Source: DATDCY01 sp031406795 [NCBI: Candidatus Rokuibacteriota bacterium] (GTDB lineage Bacteria > JAUVQV01). From it: a stretch of DNA of 15,012 nt. Location of the stretch: the NCBI GenBank assembly GCA_031406795.1, contig JANOHV010000132.1:1-15012 (forward strand), in the 5' to 3' direction. Below, one piece after another: positions 1-6,150 of the stretch; within the stretch, counting starts at the first letter, position 1, and each line of letters opens with the position of its first letter. Both the position numbers and the translations under genes were made by a program. The notes beneath the pieces are model-generated. The model saw only the letters and a program-made list of their open reading frames with translations. It was not told the DNA's origin and searched no databases.

Positions 1-130
1 CAAGGAGAACGGCAACGGCCTGGGGCTCTTTCTGGCCCGCGAGATCCTGCAGCATCACGGCGGGCGGCTCGAAATCCAGAGCATCCAGGACGAGGGCACG
101 TCGGTCATCCTGACGCTCCCCTATGCCTAG
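1..130 (+). CDS. Sensor histidine kinase, C-terminal end (partial)
   Basis: Only the last 42 codons are present, read from base 2 to the TAG at 128-130; the rest lies before the window. The peptide contains NGNGLGLFLARE, the G2 box of the HATPase_c ATP-binding domain, followed by the usual ending of that domain (HGGRLEIQS, EGTSVILTLPYA). The protein is therefore the catalytic end of a two-component sensor kinase. Its position directly before an NtrC-class response regulator suggests the two are a cognate pair. The kinase stop codon lies inside the terminal CTAG of a small inverted-repeat element that now separates the two genes. The sensor domains and signal cannot be seen. Confidence 0.9.
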   Translation, partial: KENGNGLGLFLAREILQHHGGRLEIQSIQDEGTSVILTLPYA

Positions 131-252
131 GCCGTCGGAAAGGGCCCACCAGCGGCGTTGGGCTTCGCCCTTCGTCGCTGCGGCGTACTGCTCGTACGCC
201 TCACTCCTCAGGACTCGCCCGCCTTGCATCTGGACCCTTTCCGACAGCCTAG
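127..252. repeat. MITE-like inverted-repeat element between kinase and regulator
   Basis: A 126-bp element begins and ends with CTAG. Its terminal arms, 127-148 and 231-252, are inverted repeats matching at 20 of 22 positions; the two differences are both C/T. Inside are two more perfect hairpins: GGGC-TTC-GCCC at 160-170, and 7-bp arms GGCGTAC/GTACGCC at 182-200. Bounding by CTAG with TA at each end is what a non-autonomous relative of an IS630/Tc1-mariner-type element, which duplicates TA, would leave. If it is removed together with one CTAG copy, the kinase still ends on the same TAG and the regulator ATG lies 16 nt downstream, so insertion into a tight operon is plausible. No transposase is encoded. 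It could instead be a structured RNA or REP-like repeat. Confidence 0.6.
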
Positions 253-268
253 CCAGATACCCGATCTC

Positions 269-1645
269 ATGACAAAGAAGACGATCCTCGTCGCCGACGA
301 CGACCGGAATACCTCCTCGGCGATGCGCGAAGGGCTCGAGGACGAGGGCTACACCGTCTTCTGCGCCGGCTCCGGGACTGAGGGACTGGAACTCGCGCGC
401 GCAAAGAAGCCGGACCTCGTGCTGACCGACCTGATGATGCCCGGCATGGACGGCCTGGTCTTCCTGAAGACCCTCAAGAAACTCGACCCGTTCCTCCCGG
501 TCGTCATCATCACCGGGCAGGGATCGGTGGAGACTGCCGTCGAGGCGCTCAAGGAGGGCGCGGCCGATTACCTCGCCAAACCGGTGCGCATGAAGGACCT
601 CGTCAAGCTCGTCGGGCGCACGCTCGAAGTTCAGGCGCTGCGACTGGAGAACCTGACCCTCAAGAACCGGCTCAAGTCGCTGAGCCAGCCGGCCGAAGTC
701 GTCGGGCGCAGCCCGGCGTTCGCCAGGATCCTCGAGGTCGTCCGCCAGGTGGCGCCGACCCGCAGCACCGTGCTGGTCACCGGCGAGAGCGGCACCGGCA
801 AGGAACTGATCACCAACCTGCTGCACCAGCACAGCGCCCGCTGCGACAAGCCGCTGATCAAGGTCAACTGCGCGGCCATCCCCGAGACCCTGATGGAAGC
901 CGAACTCTTCGGCCACGAGAAGGGGGCGTTCACCGGCGCCGTCGCGCAGAAGAAAGGGCGGTTCGAACTCGCGCACGAGGGGACGCTTTTTCTCGACGAA
1001 GTCGGCGACATGAGCCTCACGCTGCAGGCCAAGCTGCTGCGCTGCATCCAGGAGGGCGAATTCGAGCGCGTCGGCGGCACGGAGACGCTGAAAGTCGACG
1101 TGCGGCTCATCGCCGCGACCAGCCAGGACCTGCTCGAGGCGATCACGGCCCGGCGCTTTCGCGACGACCTCTACTATCGACTGAACGTGATCTCGATCCA
1201 CGTGCCCCCGCTGCGGGAGCGCACCGGCGACATCCCGCTGCTGATCGGCCACTTCCTGCGCAAGTACACCGCCGAGACCGGCAGGAAGATCGAGGGGATC
1301 ACGCAGGACTGCCTCGAGGCGATGGCGACCTACCCCTGGCCCGGCAACGTGCGGGAGTTGGAAAACATCATCGAGCAACTGGTGGTCCTGGCGCGCGCAC
1401 CGCTGCTGCGCAAGGAGGATCTTCCGGCGACGATCCGTCAGGAGGGCCGCCGCCGGGACGTCATGGTCCTGCCGATCGGCACGACACTCGAGCAGATCGA
1501 ACAGGCCGCCATCCGTGAAACGCTCTCCATCACCGACGGCAACAAAGAACAGGCCGCCGCGTTGCTCGGCATCCATGTCGCCACCCTCTACCGCAAGCTC
1601 TCCTCCGAGGAGCTCTCGCAAAAAGCGAAAGAAAAACAGGACTAA
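269..1645 (+). CDS. Sigma-54-dependent NtrC-family response regulator
   Basis: This 458-residue bacterial enhancer-binding protein activates sigma-54 promoters after phosphorylation. A receiver domain fills about residues 4-120, with acidic residues D10-D12, phosphoacceptor D54, T82 and K104. The AAA+ domain follows, with Walker A GESGTGKE at 172-179, the sigma-54-contacting GAFTGA loop at 219-224 and Walker B D243-E244. A Fis-type helix-turn-helix ends the protein at about 425-444 (NKEQAAALLGIHVATLYRKL). The ATG at 269 is chosen because it directly precedes the receiver fold; a longer frame to 158 would be translated from the inserted repeat element. No clear ribosome binding site precedes 269. 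Three palindromes and a sigma-54 promoter lie at and after its 3' end, so the downstream operon is its likely target. Domain class is certain; signal and target are inferred. Confidence 0.95.
   Translation: MTKKTILVADDDRNTSSAMREGLEDEGYTVFCAGSGTEGLELARAKKPDLVLTDLMMPGMDGLVFLKTLKKLDPFLPVVIITGQGSVETAVEALKEGAADYLAKPVRMKDLVKLVGRTLEVQALRLENLTLKNRLKSLSQPAEVVGRSPAFARILEVVRQVAPTRSTVLVTGESGTGKELITNLLHQHSARCDKPLIKVNCAAIPETLMEAELFGHEKGAFTGAVAQKKGRFELAHEGTLFLDEVGDMSLTLQAKLLRCIQEGEFERVGGTETLKVDVRLIAATSQDLLEAITARRFRDDLYYRLNVISIHVPPLRERTGDIPLLIGHFLRKYTAETGRKIEGITQDCLEAMATYPWPGNVRELENIIEQLVVLARAPLLRKEDLPATIRQEGRRRDVMVLPIGTTLEQIEQAAIRETLSITDGNKEQAAALLGIHVATLYRKLSSEELSQKAKEKQD
1615..1629. promoter_or_regulatory. 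Putative enhancer site 1 (CTCGC-N5-GCGAA)
   Basis: CTCGC-AAAAA-GCGAA differs by one base from the perfect palindromes at 1656 and 1697, and lies exactly 41 bp before the first of them. It falls inside the last codons of the response regulator gene. The centre is about 221 bp upstream of the predicted transcription start, within the normal range for sigma-54 enhancer sites. As the least perfect of the three it is the least certain. Confidence 0.55.
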
Positions 1646-1655
1646 ACAGAATTGT

Positions 1656-1670
1656 TTCGCATTTTGCGAA
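1656..1670. promoter_or_regulatory. Putative enhancer site 2 (TTCGC-N5-GCGAA)
   Basis: TTCGC-ATTTT-GCGAA is a perfect palindrome with a 5-bp spacer, 10 bp after the response regulator stop codon. Its centre is about 180 bp upstream of the predicted start of the sigma-54 promoter. The motif, spacing and context fit a binding site for the Fis-type HTH of the adjacent regulator. Assignment to that regulator is inferred. Confidence 0.7.
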
Positions 1671-1696
1671 CGACCTTGTGCCAATAGCACATTATT

Positions 1697-1711
1697 TTCG
1701 CGTATTGCGAA
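1697..1711. promoter_or_regulatory. Putative enhancer site 3 (TTCGC-N5-GCGAA)
   Basis: TTCGC-GTATT-GCGAA sits 41 bp after the preceding site, so both copies share nearly the same helix face (about four turns). The symmetry extends to 9-bp arms (TATTTTCGC/GCGAAAATA, 1693-1715), making this the strongest of the three palindromes. Its centre is about 139 bp upstream of the predicted sigma-54 start. An A-rich tract at 1798-1805 lies between it and the promoter and might help bend the DNA, although no good IHF consensus was found. Confidence 0.72.
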
Positions 1712-1734
1712 AATAACTGCTTTCACAAACCCTG

Positions 1735-1752
1735 ACCACTACCCCTAGTGGT
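1735..1752. promoter_or_regulatory. Inverted repeat ACCACTA-CCCC-TAGTGGT
   Basis: Perfect 7-bp arms enclose a CCCC loop. It lies 90 bp after the regulator stop codon and 65 bp before the sigma-54 promoter. It could be the terminator hairpin of the kinase-regulator transcript, though no T-run follows, or an operator for another DNA-binding protein. Its arm sequence is unrelated to the three TTCGC/GCGAA palindromes. Confidence 0.35.
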
Positions 1753-1816
1753 TACCGTTCTGCTCAGACACTAGGAATATCAGGGGTAAAAGATCGCAAA
1801 AAATTAGTATAGCACT

Positions 1817-1832
1817 TGGCACTACAATTGCT
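1817..1832 (+). promoter_or_regulatory. Sigma-54 (-24/-12) promoter
   Basis: TGGCAC-TACAA-TTGCT matches the sigma-54 consensus TGGCAC-N5-TTGCW at every fixed position. Taking the conserved C of the -12 element (1831) as -12 puts the transcription start near 1843, only about 6 nt before the ATG at 1849. Three candidate activator palindromes lie 139-221 bp upstream, the usual enhancer arrangement. The promoter should drive the receiver-kamA-GNAT-ATP-grasp operon. Confidence 0.88.
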
Positions 1833-1848
1833 TAGTGTCAACAGCAAC

Positions 1849-2301
1849 ATGAGCGCGCGCAATAATCGCTACCGGATTCTCGTGTCCGACCGGGAGAAGA
1901 ACACCCGGGACGCCGTGGCCGAGATCTTCACCGACGCCGGCTACAAAGTCGACGCCGCGGGCAGCGGTTCCGAGACCATCGAGATGCTCACCCGCCAGAG
2001 TTACGACCTGATCTTCTGCGATCTCGACCTGCCGAAGAAATCGGGTTTCGAACTCGTGCGCATGGCCCGCGCCCTCAACCGCGACGCGCGCATCGTGGTG
2101 ACTTCGGCCCAGGGCGAGCCGGTGAACCGCACCCGCATGAAGAAGGAAGGCGCCTTCGATTTCCTCGACAAGCCGCTGCGGCGCGCGACGCTGCTCGCCG
2201 CCGCGCGCAACGCGCTGCGCAGCACCGGGATGACCAGCACCAGCGACGCCGCCGTCCCTACCGGCACCGACGGCGATCGCGAAAACTCGAGGCCGGCATG
2301 A
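1849..2301 (+). CDS. Stand-alone receiver-domain protein
   Basis: This 150-residue protein is a single CheY-like receiver with no output domain. Phosphoacceptor D58 lies in FCDLDLP, the Thr/Ser position is T85-S86, and K108 lies in FLDKP; a short Ala/Thr-rich tail follows. The acidic pocket after strand 1 reads SDRE instead of the usual DD pair, so metal binding may be altered. The ATG at 1849 is chosen because an upstream TTG at 1816 overlaps the sigma-54 promoter itself. No Shine-Dalgarno sequence is visible and the predicted leader is about 6 nt, so translation may be nearly leaderless. Its stop overlaps an ATG of the next gene (ATGA at 2298). It may act as a phosphate sink or feedback partner for the upstream kinase, which is inference. 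Confidence 0.85.
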   Translation: MSARNNRYRILVSDREKNTRDAVAEIFTDAGYKVDAAGSGSETIEMLTRQSYDLIFCDLDLPKKSGFELVRMARALNRDARIVVTSAQGEPVNRTRMKKEGAFDFLDKPLRRATLLAAARNALRSTGMTSTSDAAVPTGTDGDRENSRPA

Positions 2302-2314
2302 AGGAGACGGGGAG
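2301..2314 (+). promoter_or_regulatory. Ribosome binding site deciding the kamA start
   Basis: The purine-rich stretch AAGGAGACGGGGAG lies 7-15 nt before the ATG at 2322. The alternative in-frame ATG at 2298, overlapping the receiver stop codon, has only a weak match upstream. This favours 2322 by position, although translational coupling from 2298 remains possible and would add eight residues. Confidence 0.55.
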
Positions 2315-2321
2315 AATCCAG

Positions 2322-3542
2322 ATGGAGACCGCGGACGCTTCACTCAGCACCGGCGAACCACCCCAGGAACCGCGCACCTACCCTTGGCAGCGCATACCCC
2401 GCTGGCGCGATGTCGGGCCGGAGCAGTGGCACGACTGGCGCTGGCAGGCAAGGCACCTGATCCGCACCATCGAGGACCTGGACGGGATCGTACCCCTGCG
2501 GGACGCCGAGAAGAAGAAGCTGACGCCGATCGCCGCGGAGTACCATTTTGCGATCACCCCGCACTATGCCGCGCTCATCGACCCGAACGACCCGAACGAC
2601 CCGATCCGCCGCCAGGCCATCCCGGCGCGCGAAGAGGGCTGCTACTACGGCAACGAGACCGAGGACCCGCTGCACGAACTCGAGCACGCGCCCGTCCCGG
2701 GCCTGACACATCGCTACCCGGACCGCGCGCTGCTGGTGACCACGGACTTCTGTTACATGTACTGCCGCCACTGCACGCGCAAGCGCATCTGGAAGAACGG
2801 CGAGACGCCGGTCACCCGCGCGTCGATCCGGGCGATGGTCGACTACATCCGCTGTCACCCCGAGATCCGCGACGCGATCGTCTCGGGCGGCGACCCGCTC
2901 TCCCTGCCGCTGGAACAGCTGGATTTCATCCTCGGCGAACTGCGCTCGATCCCGCACCTCGAGATCATCCGGATCGGCACGCGGGTGCCGGTCGTCCTGC
3001 CGATGAAAATCACCCCCGAACTGGTCTCCGTCCTCGAAAAGCACGGGCCGATCTGGCTCAACACCCAGTTCAACCACCCGCGCGAAGTCACGCCCGAGTC
3101 GGCCGCGGCCGTCGATCGCCTGCTGCGCGCCGGCGTCCCGGTGAACAACCAGACCGTGCTGCTGCGCGGCGTGAACGACGACGCCCCGACGATGCTCGCG
3201 CTCAACCACGCCCTGCTTCGCGCCAAAGTCCGCCCCTACTACCTCTTTCAGTGCGACCCGGTCATCGGCGCCGAGCACTTCCGCACGACCGTGGCGGCCG
3301 GCCTGAAGATTATGAGCGCGATGCGCGTCCACACCTCCGGCCTCGCCCTGCCGACCTATGTCATCGACTTGCCCGGCGGCGGCGGCAAAGTGCCGATCTC
3401 CCAGAACTACGTCATCGGCGAGAACGAGCAGGGCCTCGTGCTGCACAACTTCGAGGGGAAGACCTACACGTACCCGAGCCCCGCGCGCGCCGCCCGCACC
3501 CCGCGGCGCAAGGTCGAGACCCTCGACCCCGTACCGGCGTAG
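2322..3542 (+). CDS. kamA: Lysine 2,3-aminomutase-like KamA radical SAM enzyme
   Basis: This 406-residue protein matches the length of clostridial lysine 2,3-aminomutase (416). That enzyme uses a 4Fe-4S cluster, S-adenosylmethionine and PLP to turn L-lysine into L-beta-lysine in the cytoplasm. The radical SAM motif is C144-YMY-C148-RH-C151. The PLP lysine is K356 in PGGGGK. The two aspartates that bind the substrate side-chain amino group in the clostridial enzyme (D293, D330) align with D312 (QCDPVIG) and D349 (VIDLPGGGGK), with identical spacing of 37 residues. Glutamate 2,3-aminomutases replace both, so lysine or a close analogue is the predicted substrate. The PGGGGK ending and length also separate it from the shorter EpmB. 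It is the second gene of the sigma-54 operon, 13 nt before a GNAT gene. Family is sure, substrate likely. Confidence 0.92.
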   Translation: METADASLSTGEPPQEPRTYPWQRIPRWRDVGPEQWHDWRWQARHLIRTIEDLDGIVPLRDAEKKKLTPIAAEYHFAITPHYAALIDPNDPNDPIRRQAIPAREEGCYYGNETEDPLHELEHAPVPGLTHRYPDRALLVTTDFCYMYCRHCTRKRIWKNGETPVTRASIRAMVDYIRCHPEIRDAIVSGGDPLSLPLEQLDFILGELRSIPHLEIIRIGTRVPVVLPMKITPELVSVLEKHGPIWLNTQFNHPREVTPESAAAVDRLLRAGVPVNNQTVLLRGVNDDAPTMLALNHALLRAKVRPYYLFQCDPVIGAEHFRTTVAAGLKIMSAMRVHTSGLALPTYVIDLPGGGGKVPISQNYVIGENEQGLVLHNFEGKTYTYPSPARAARTPRRKVETLDPVPA

Positions 3543-3555
3543 GGCGGCGGACGCG

Positions 3556-4059
3556 ATGCCCGCTCCCGGGACGGACGTCACCGTCACGCCGACGCGCGAG
3601 CAGGAGCGCCCGGCCATCGAGGGTCTGCTGCGCCGCTGCGGCGTCTTCAGCGAGGAGGAGATCGCCGTCGCGCTCGAAGTCCTCGACGTCTACCTGTACC
3701 GGCTCAACCAGCAGGATTACCAGGTGTTCACGGCCAAGCGCGGCGGCGAGGTCGCCGGCTACGTCTGCTTCGGGCGCAACACGATGACGGACGGGACCTT
3801 CGAACTGTACTGGATCGCCGTCGACCCGCGGCAGCATCGCCACGGCGTCGGCGGCTCGCTGATGACCCTCGCCGAGTACGAGATCGCCCGCCAGGGCGGC
3901 CGCCTGATCAGTGTCGAAACATCGTCGCGGGAGGACTACCACGCGACGCGCAAGTTCTACCACCACCTTCACTACCGGCAGGCAGCCGTCGTCGCCGACT
4001 ACTACGCCGCCGGCGACTCGAAAATCATCCTGACCAAGAAAATCGCGCGCGTCGCATGA
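3556..4059 (+). CDS. GNAT-family N-acetyltransferase
   Basis: This 167-residue protein has a GNAT fold. The acetyl-CoA loop is at residues 94-100 (HRHGVGG) after the typical strand YWIAVDP; the position usually Gln or Arg is His94. The later segment ATRKFYHHLHY matches the conserved last helix and strand of the family. The frame is open further upstream inside kamA, but the ATG at 3556 starts just before the first strand (DVTVTPTREQE) and is chosen for that reason. It lies 13 nt after kamA and its stop overlaps the next start (ATGA). In methanogens, lysine 2,3-aminomutase (AblA) is paired with a beta-lysine acetyltransferase (AblB). This protein is much shorter than AblB, so acetylation of beta-lysine or of a derived peptide is only an inference from context. 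Confidence 0.85.
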   Translation: MPAPGTDVTVTPTREQERPAIEGLLRRCGVFSEEEIAVALEVLDVYLYRLNQQDYQVFTAKRGGEVAGYVCFGRNTMTDGTFELYWIAVDPRQHRHGVGGSLMTLAEYEIARQGGRLISVETSSREDYHATRKFYHHLHYRQAAVVADYYAAGDSKIILTKKIARVA

Positions 4060-5060
4060 GGATCGGGATCGCCTTCAACCTGCGCGACGACGTCCCCTCC
4101 CCCCCCGGGGCCCCCGTCGACCACGCCGAGGAATTCGACTCGCCCACCACCATCGCGGCCCTCGAGGAAGTGCTCGCGTCGGCCGGACACGCCGTCGAGC
4201 GGCTCGGTTTCGGGCGGCCGCTGCTGGAACGCCTGCTCGCCGACCCGCCGGACCTGGTCTTCAACATCGCCGAGGGCCTCAGCGGGCGCAGCCGCGAAGC
4301 GCAGGTCCCGGCGGTCTGCGAGATGCTCGGCGTGCCCTGCACCGGTTCCGACCCGCTGACGCTCGCGCTCACGCTGGACAAGGACCTGGCCAAGCGCGTG
4401 GTCGCATCCCGCGGGCTCGCGACGCCGCGACACCTGCTCGTCGAGCGGCTCGCCGAGCTGCCCGGCGGCGCCGCGCCCGGCGGCCTGGTCTTCCCGCTGA
4501 TCGTCAAACCGGCCTGGGAGGGTTCGAGCAAAGGAGTCCGGCTGGCCTCCCGGGTGACGGACCACGCCGCACTGCGCGAGCAGGTCGGTTTTGTGCTCGA
4601 GGGGTACGGCGGTCCGGCGCTGATCGAGGAGTTCTGCGAGGGCGAGGAGTTCACGGTCGGGGTCCTCGGCAACGAGTCGCCCCGGGTCATCGGGGTAATG
4701 CAGATCCGCCATCGCACCCTGCCGGCCGACGAGTTTCTCTACTCGCTCGAGGTCAAGCGTGACTGGGAAAACCAGGTCGAGTATCTCGTGCCCCCCCCGG
4801 TGTCGGCGCGGCTCCTCGCCGAACTTGAGGGGCTTGCGCTGGGGTGCTATCACGCGCTCGGCTGCCGCGACGTCTCGCGCGTCGACCTGCGCCTCAAAGG
4901 CGGGGTGCCCCATTTCATCGAGGTCAATCCCCTCCCCGGGCTCTCGCCGACTTACGGCGATCTGCCGATTCTCGCCGGGCGCATGGGCTGGACGCATCGG
5001 GAGCTGGTCCTGGCGATCGTGCGGCACGCGGCCGAACGAAGCGGCCTCAAACAAGTCTGA
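4056..5060 (+). CDS. ATP-grasp ligase, D-Ala-D-Ala ligase-like (first of pair)
   Basis: This 334-residue ATP-grasp enzyme should join a carboxylate to an amine through an acyl-phosphate, in the cytoplasm. Visible elements are D108-K109 at the start of the ATP-grasp fold, K151 in VKPAWEGSSKGV (close to the VKP..GSS.GV signature of D-Ala-D-Ala ligase), E191-E192 (EEFCEGEEFTVGVLGN), and metal ligands D277, E289 and N291 (SRVDLR and IEVNPLPGLSP). The start overlaps the GNAT stop (ATGA), indicating coupled translation. A true cell-wall Ddl would be expected near murein genes; here the neighbours are KamA, a GNAT and a second ATP-grasp gene, so a peptide or amide ligase acting on a beta-amino-acid product is more likely. 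Substrates cannot be told from sequence alone. Confidence 0.88.
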   Translation: MRIGIAFNLRDDVPSPPGAPVDHAEEFDSPTTIAALEEVLASAGHAVERLGFGRPLLERLLADPPDLVFNIAEGLSGRSREAQVPAVCEMLGVPCTGSDPLTLALTLDKDLAKRVVASRGLATPRHLLVERLAELPGGAAPGGLVFPLIVKPAWEGSSKGVRLASRVTDHAALREQVGFVLEGYGGPALIEEFCEGEEFTVGVLGNESPRVIGVMQIRHRTLPADEFLYSLEVKRDWENQVEYLVPPPVSARLLAELEGLALGCYHALGCRDVSRVDLRLKGGVPHFIEVNPLPGLSPTYGDLPILAGRMGWTHRELVLAIVRHAAERSGLKQV

Positions 5061-5071
5061 CGCATCACGCA

Positions 5072-5109
5072 ACTCAGCGTCGGCCTTTGGGAAGGGAACC
5101 ACTCAGCGT
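5072..5109. repeat. Short direct repeat between the two ATP-grasp genes
   Basis: ACTCAGCGT occurs at 5072-5080 and again at 5101-5109, inside the 91-bp gap that is the longest inside this operon. No convincing promoter, terminator or strong ribosome binding site was found in the gap. It may be chance. Confidence 0.25.
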
Positions 5110-5151
5110 GCAACATACCGGAAGAGTCGGAAAAGAAAGCGCCGCCGACAA

Positions 5152-6150
5152 ATGAGCCTCGGGCTCATCGTCATCGCACACAACGAGCTCGCCGACCCCC
5201 GGCGCCCCGGTCCGGCCGCCGAGCCGCACCTGATCCACGAAGAGATCCCGATCATCGACGAGGTGCTGCGCGCAGCCGGGTGGGAAACGCTCGCGCTCCC
5301 CGTCGGCGCCGACATTTTCGGAGCTCTCCACACGCTTGGGGCGCGACGCCCCCGCGCCGTGGTCAACCTCTGCGACGACCTGCTCGGCCGCAGCGACCAC
5401 GAGATGCACTTCGCCGGCGCGCTGGAACTGCTGGGGATTCCCTACACCGGGGCCCCACCCCTCGCGCTCGGGCTGTGCCGCGACAAGGTCAAAACCAAAC
5501 TGATCCTGCGCGGGCACGGCGTCCCGACCGCGCCGTTCGTGCTGGTCGATGAGCCGGAGACCCCGCTCGAGCTGCTGCGCTTCCCGGTGATCGTCAAGCC
5601 CGCCGCCGAGGATGGCAGCCTCGGGATCACGGATGCCAGCGTGGCCGCGGACGAGACCGCCGCGCAGCGCGCCATCGCGGCGGGGCTCCAGGCGTACGGC
5701 CCGGTGCTCGTCGAGGAGTACATCGAGGGCCGCGAACTCAATGTGCCGGTGTTCGGCAACGACCCGCCGCGCGTGCTCCCCATTTCCGAAATCGATTTCA
5801 GCGGACTGGCTCCCGGGTTGCCGCGCATCTGCGGCTACGAGGCCAAGTGGGAGCCGGCCGATGCGCGCTATGGCGGCACCGTGGGAATCTGCCCCGCGGA
5901 CCTCACCGGGCAGCTGCGAGACCGGATCGAGCACTGGTCCGCGCTCGCCTTCCGGGTGCTCGGCCTGCGCGACTACGCCCGCATCGACTGGCGCCTCTCG
6001 CCGACACGGGGCCTGATGGCGCTCGAGGCGAACCCGAACCCCGACATCTCGCCGAGTTCGGGCTTCCTGCGGTCCGTCCGCGCCGCGGGCATGGACTACC
6101 CGCAGTTCATCGCACAACTGGTCGAGCAGACGCTCGCCCGCGCCCGATGA
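5152..6150 (+). CDS. ATP-grasp ligase, D-Ala-D-Ala ligase-like (second of pair)
   Basis: This 332-residue protein is a second, clearly different ATP-grasp enzyme. Motifs are D111-K112, K149 in VIVKPAAEDGSLGI, E188-E189 (VEEYIEGREL), and metal ligands D279 (RIDWR), E292 and N294 (EANPNPDISP). The ATP-binding loop reads EDGSLGI where the first paralogue has EGSSKGV, and the N-terminal half differs strongly, so the two probably use different substrates rather than being redundant. The frame is open well upstream, overlapping the first ligase gene, but the ATG at 5152 precedes the first strand (LGLIVIAHNE) and is preferred; its ribosome binding site is weak. The stop overlaps the start of the secreted-protein gene (ATGA). 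The role is likely a second ligation step in the same pathway, which is inference. Confidence 0.87.
   Translation: MSLGLIVIAHNELADPRRPGPAAEPHLIHEEIPIIDEVLRAAGWETLALPVGADIFGALHTLGARRPRAVVNLCDDLLGRSDHEMHFAGALELLGIPYTGAPPLALGLCRDKVKTKLILRGHGVPTAPFVLVDEPETPLELLRFPVIVKPAAEDGSLGITDASVAADETAAQRAIAAGLQAYGPVLVEEYIEGRELNVPVFGNDPPRVLPISEIDFSGLAPGLPRICGYEAKWEPADARYGGTVGICPADLTGQLRDRIEHWSALAFRVLGLRDYARIDWRLSPTRGLMALEANPNPDISPSSGFLRSVRAAGMDYPQFIAQLVEQTLARAR

Noticed and set aside
158-268. N-terminal extension of the response regulator by 37 residues
   Set aside because: The extra sequence comes from the inverted-repeat element, resembles no receiver N-terminus, and the ATG at 269 directly precedes the fold.
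1791-1810. IHF site between enhancer sites and sigma-54 promoter
   Set aside because: The A-rich tract does not match the IHF consensus at the fixed bases.
2322-3542. EpmB (EF-P lysine modification) identity for the KamA protein
   Set aside because: The protein is longer than EpmB, has the PGGGGK PLP motif of lysine aminomutases, and no EpmA or EF-P gene is nearby.
2340-3617. Long minus-strand frame opposite kamA (and similar frames opposite the other genes)
   Set aside because: These are shadows of GC-rich coding sequence on the other strand; translations are Arg/Ala/Gly/Asp-rich with no domain motif.
2384-3787. Long plus-strand frame overlapping kamA
   Set aside because: Arg/Pro/Ala-rich out-of-frame translation without motifs; kamA carries all catalytic residues in the other frame.
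4056-6150. Housekeeping D-Ala-D-Ala ligase
   Set aside because: Two divergent copies in a sigma-54 operon with KamA and a GNAT, and no cell-wall genes nearby, make this unlikely, though not impossible for one of them.
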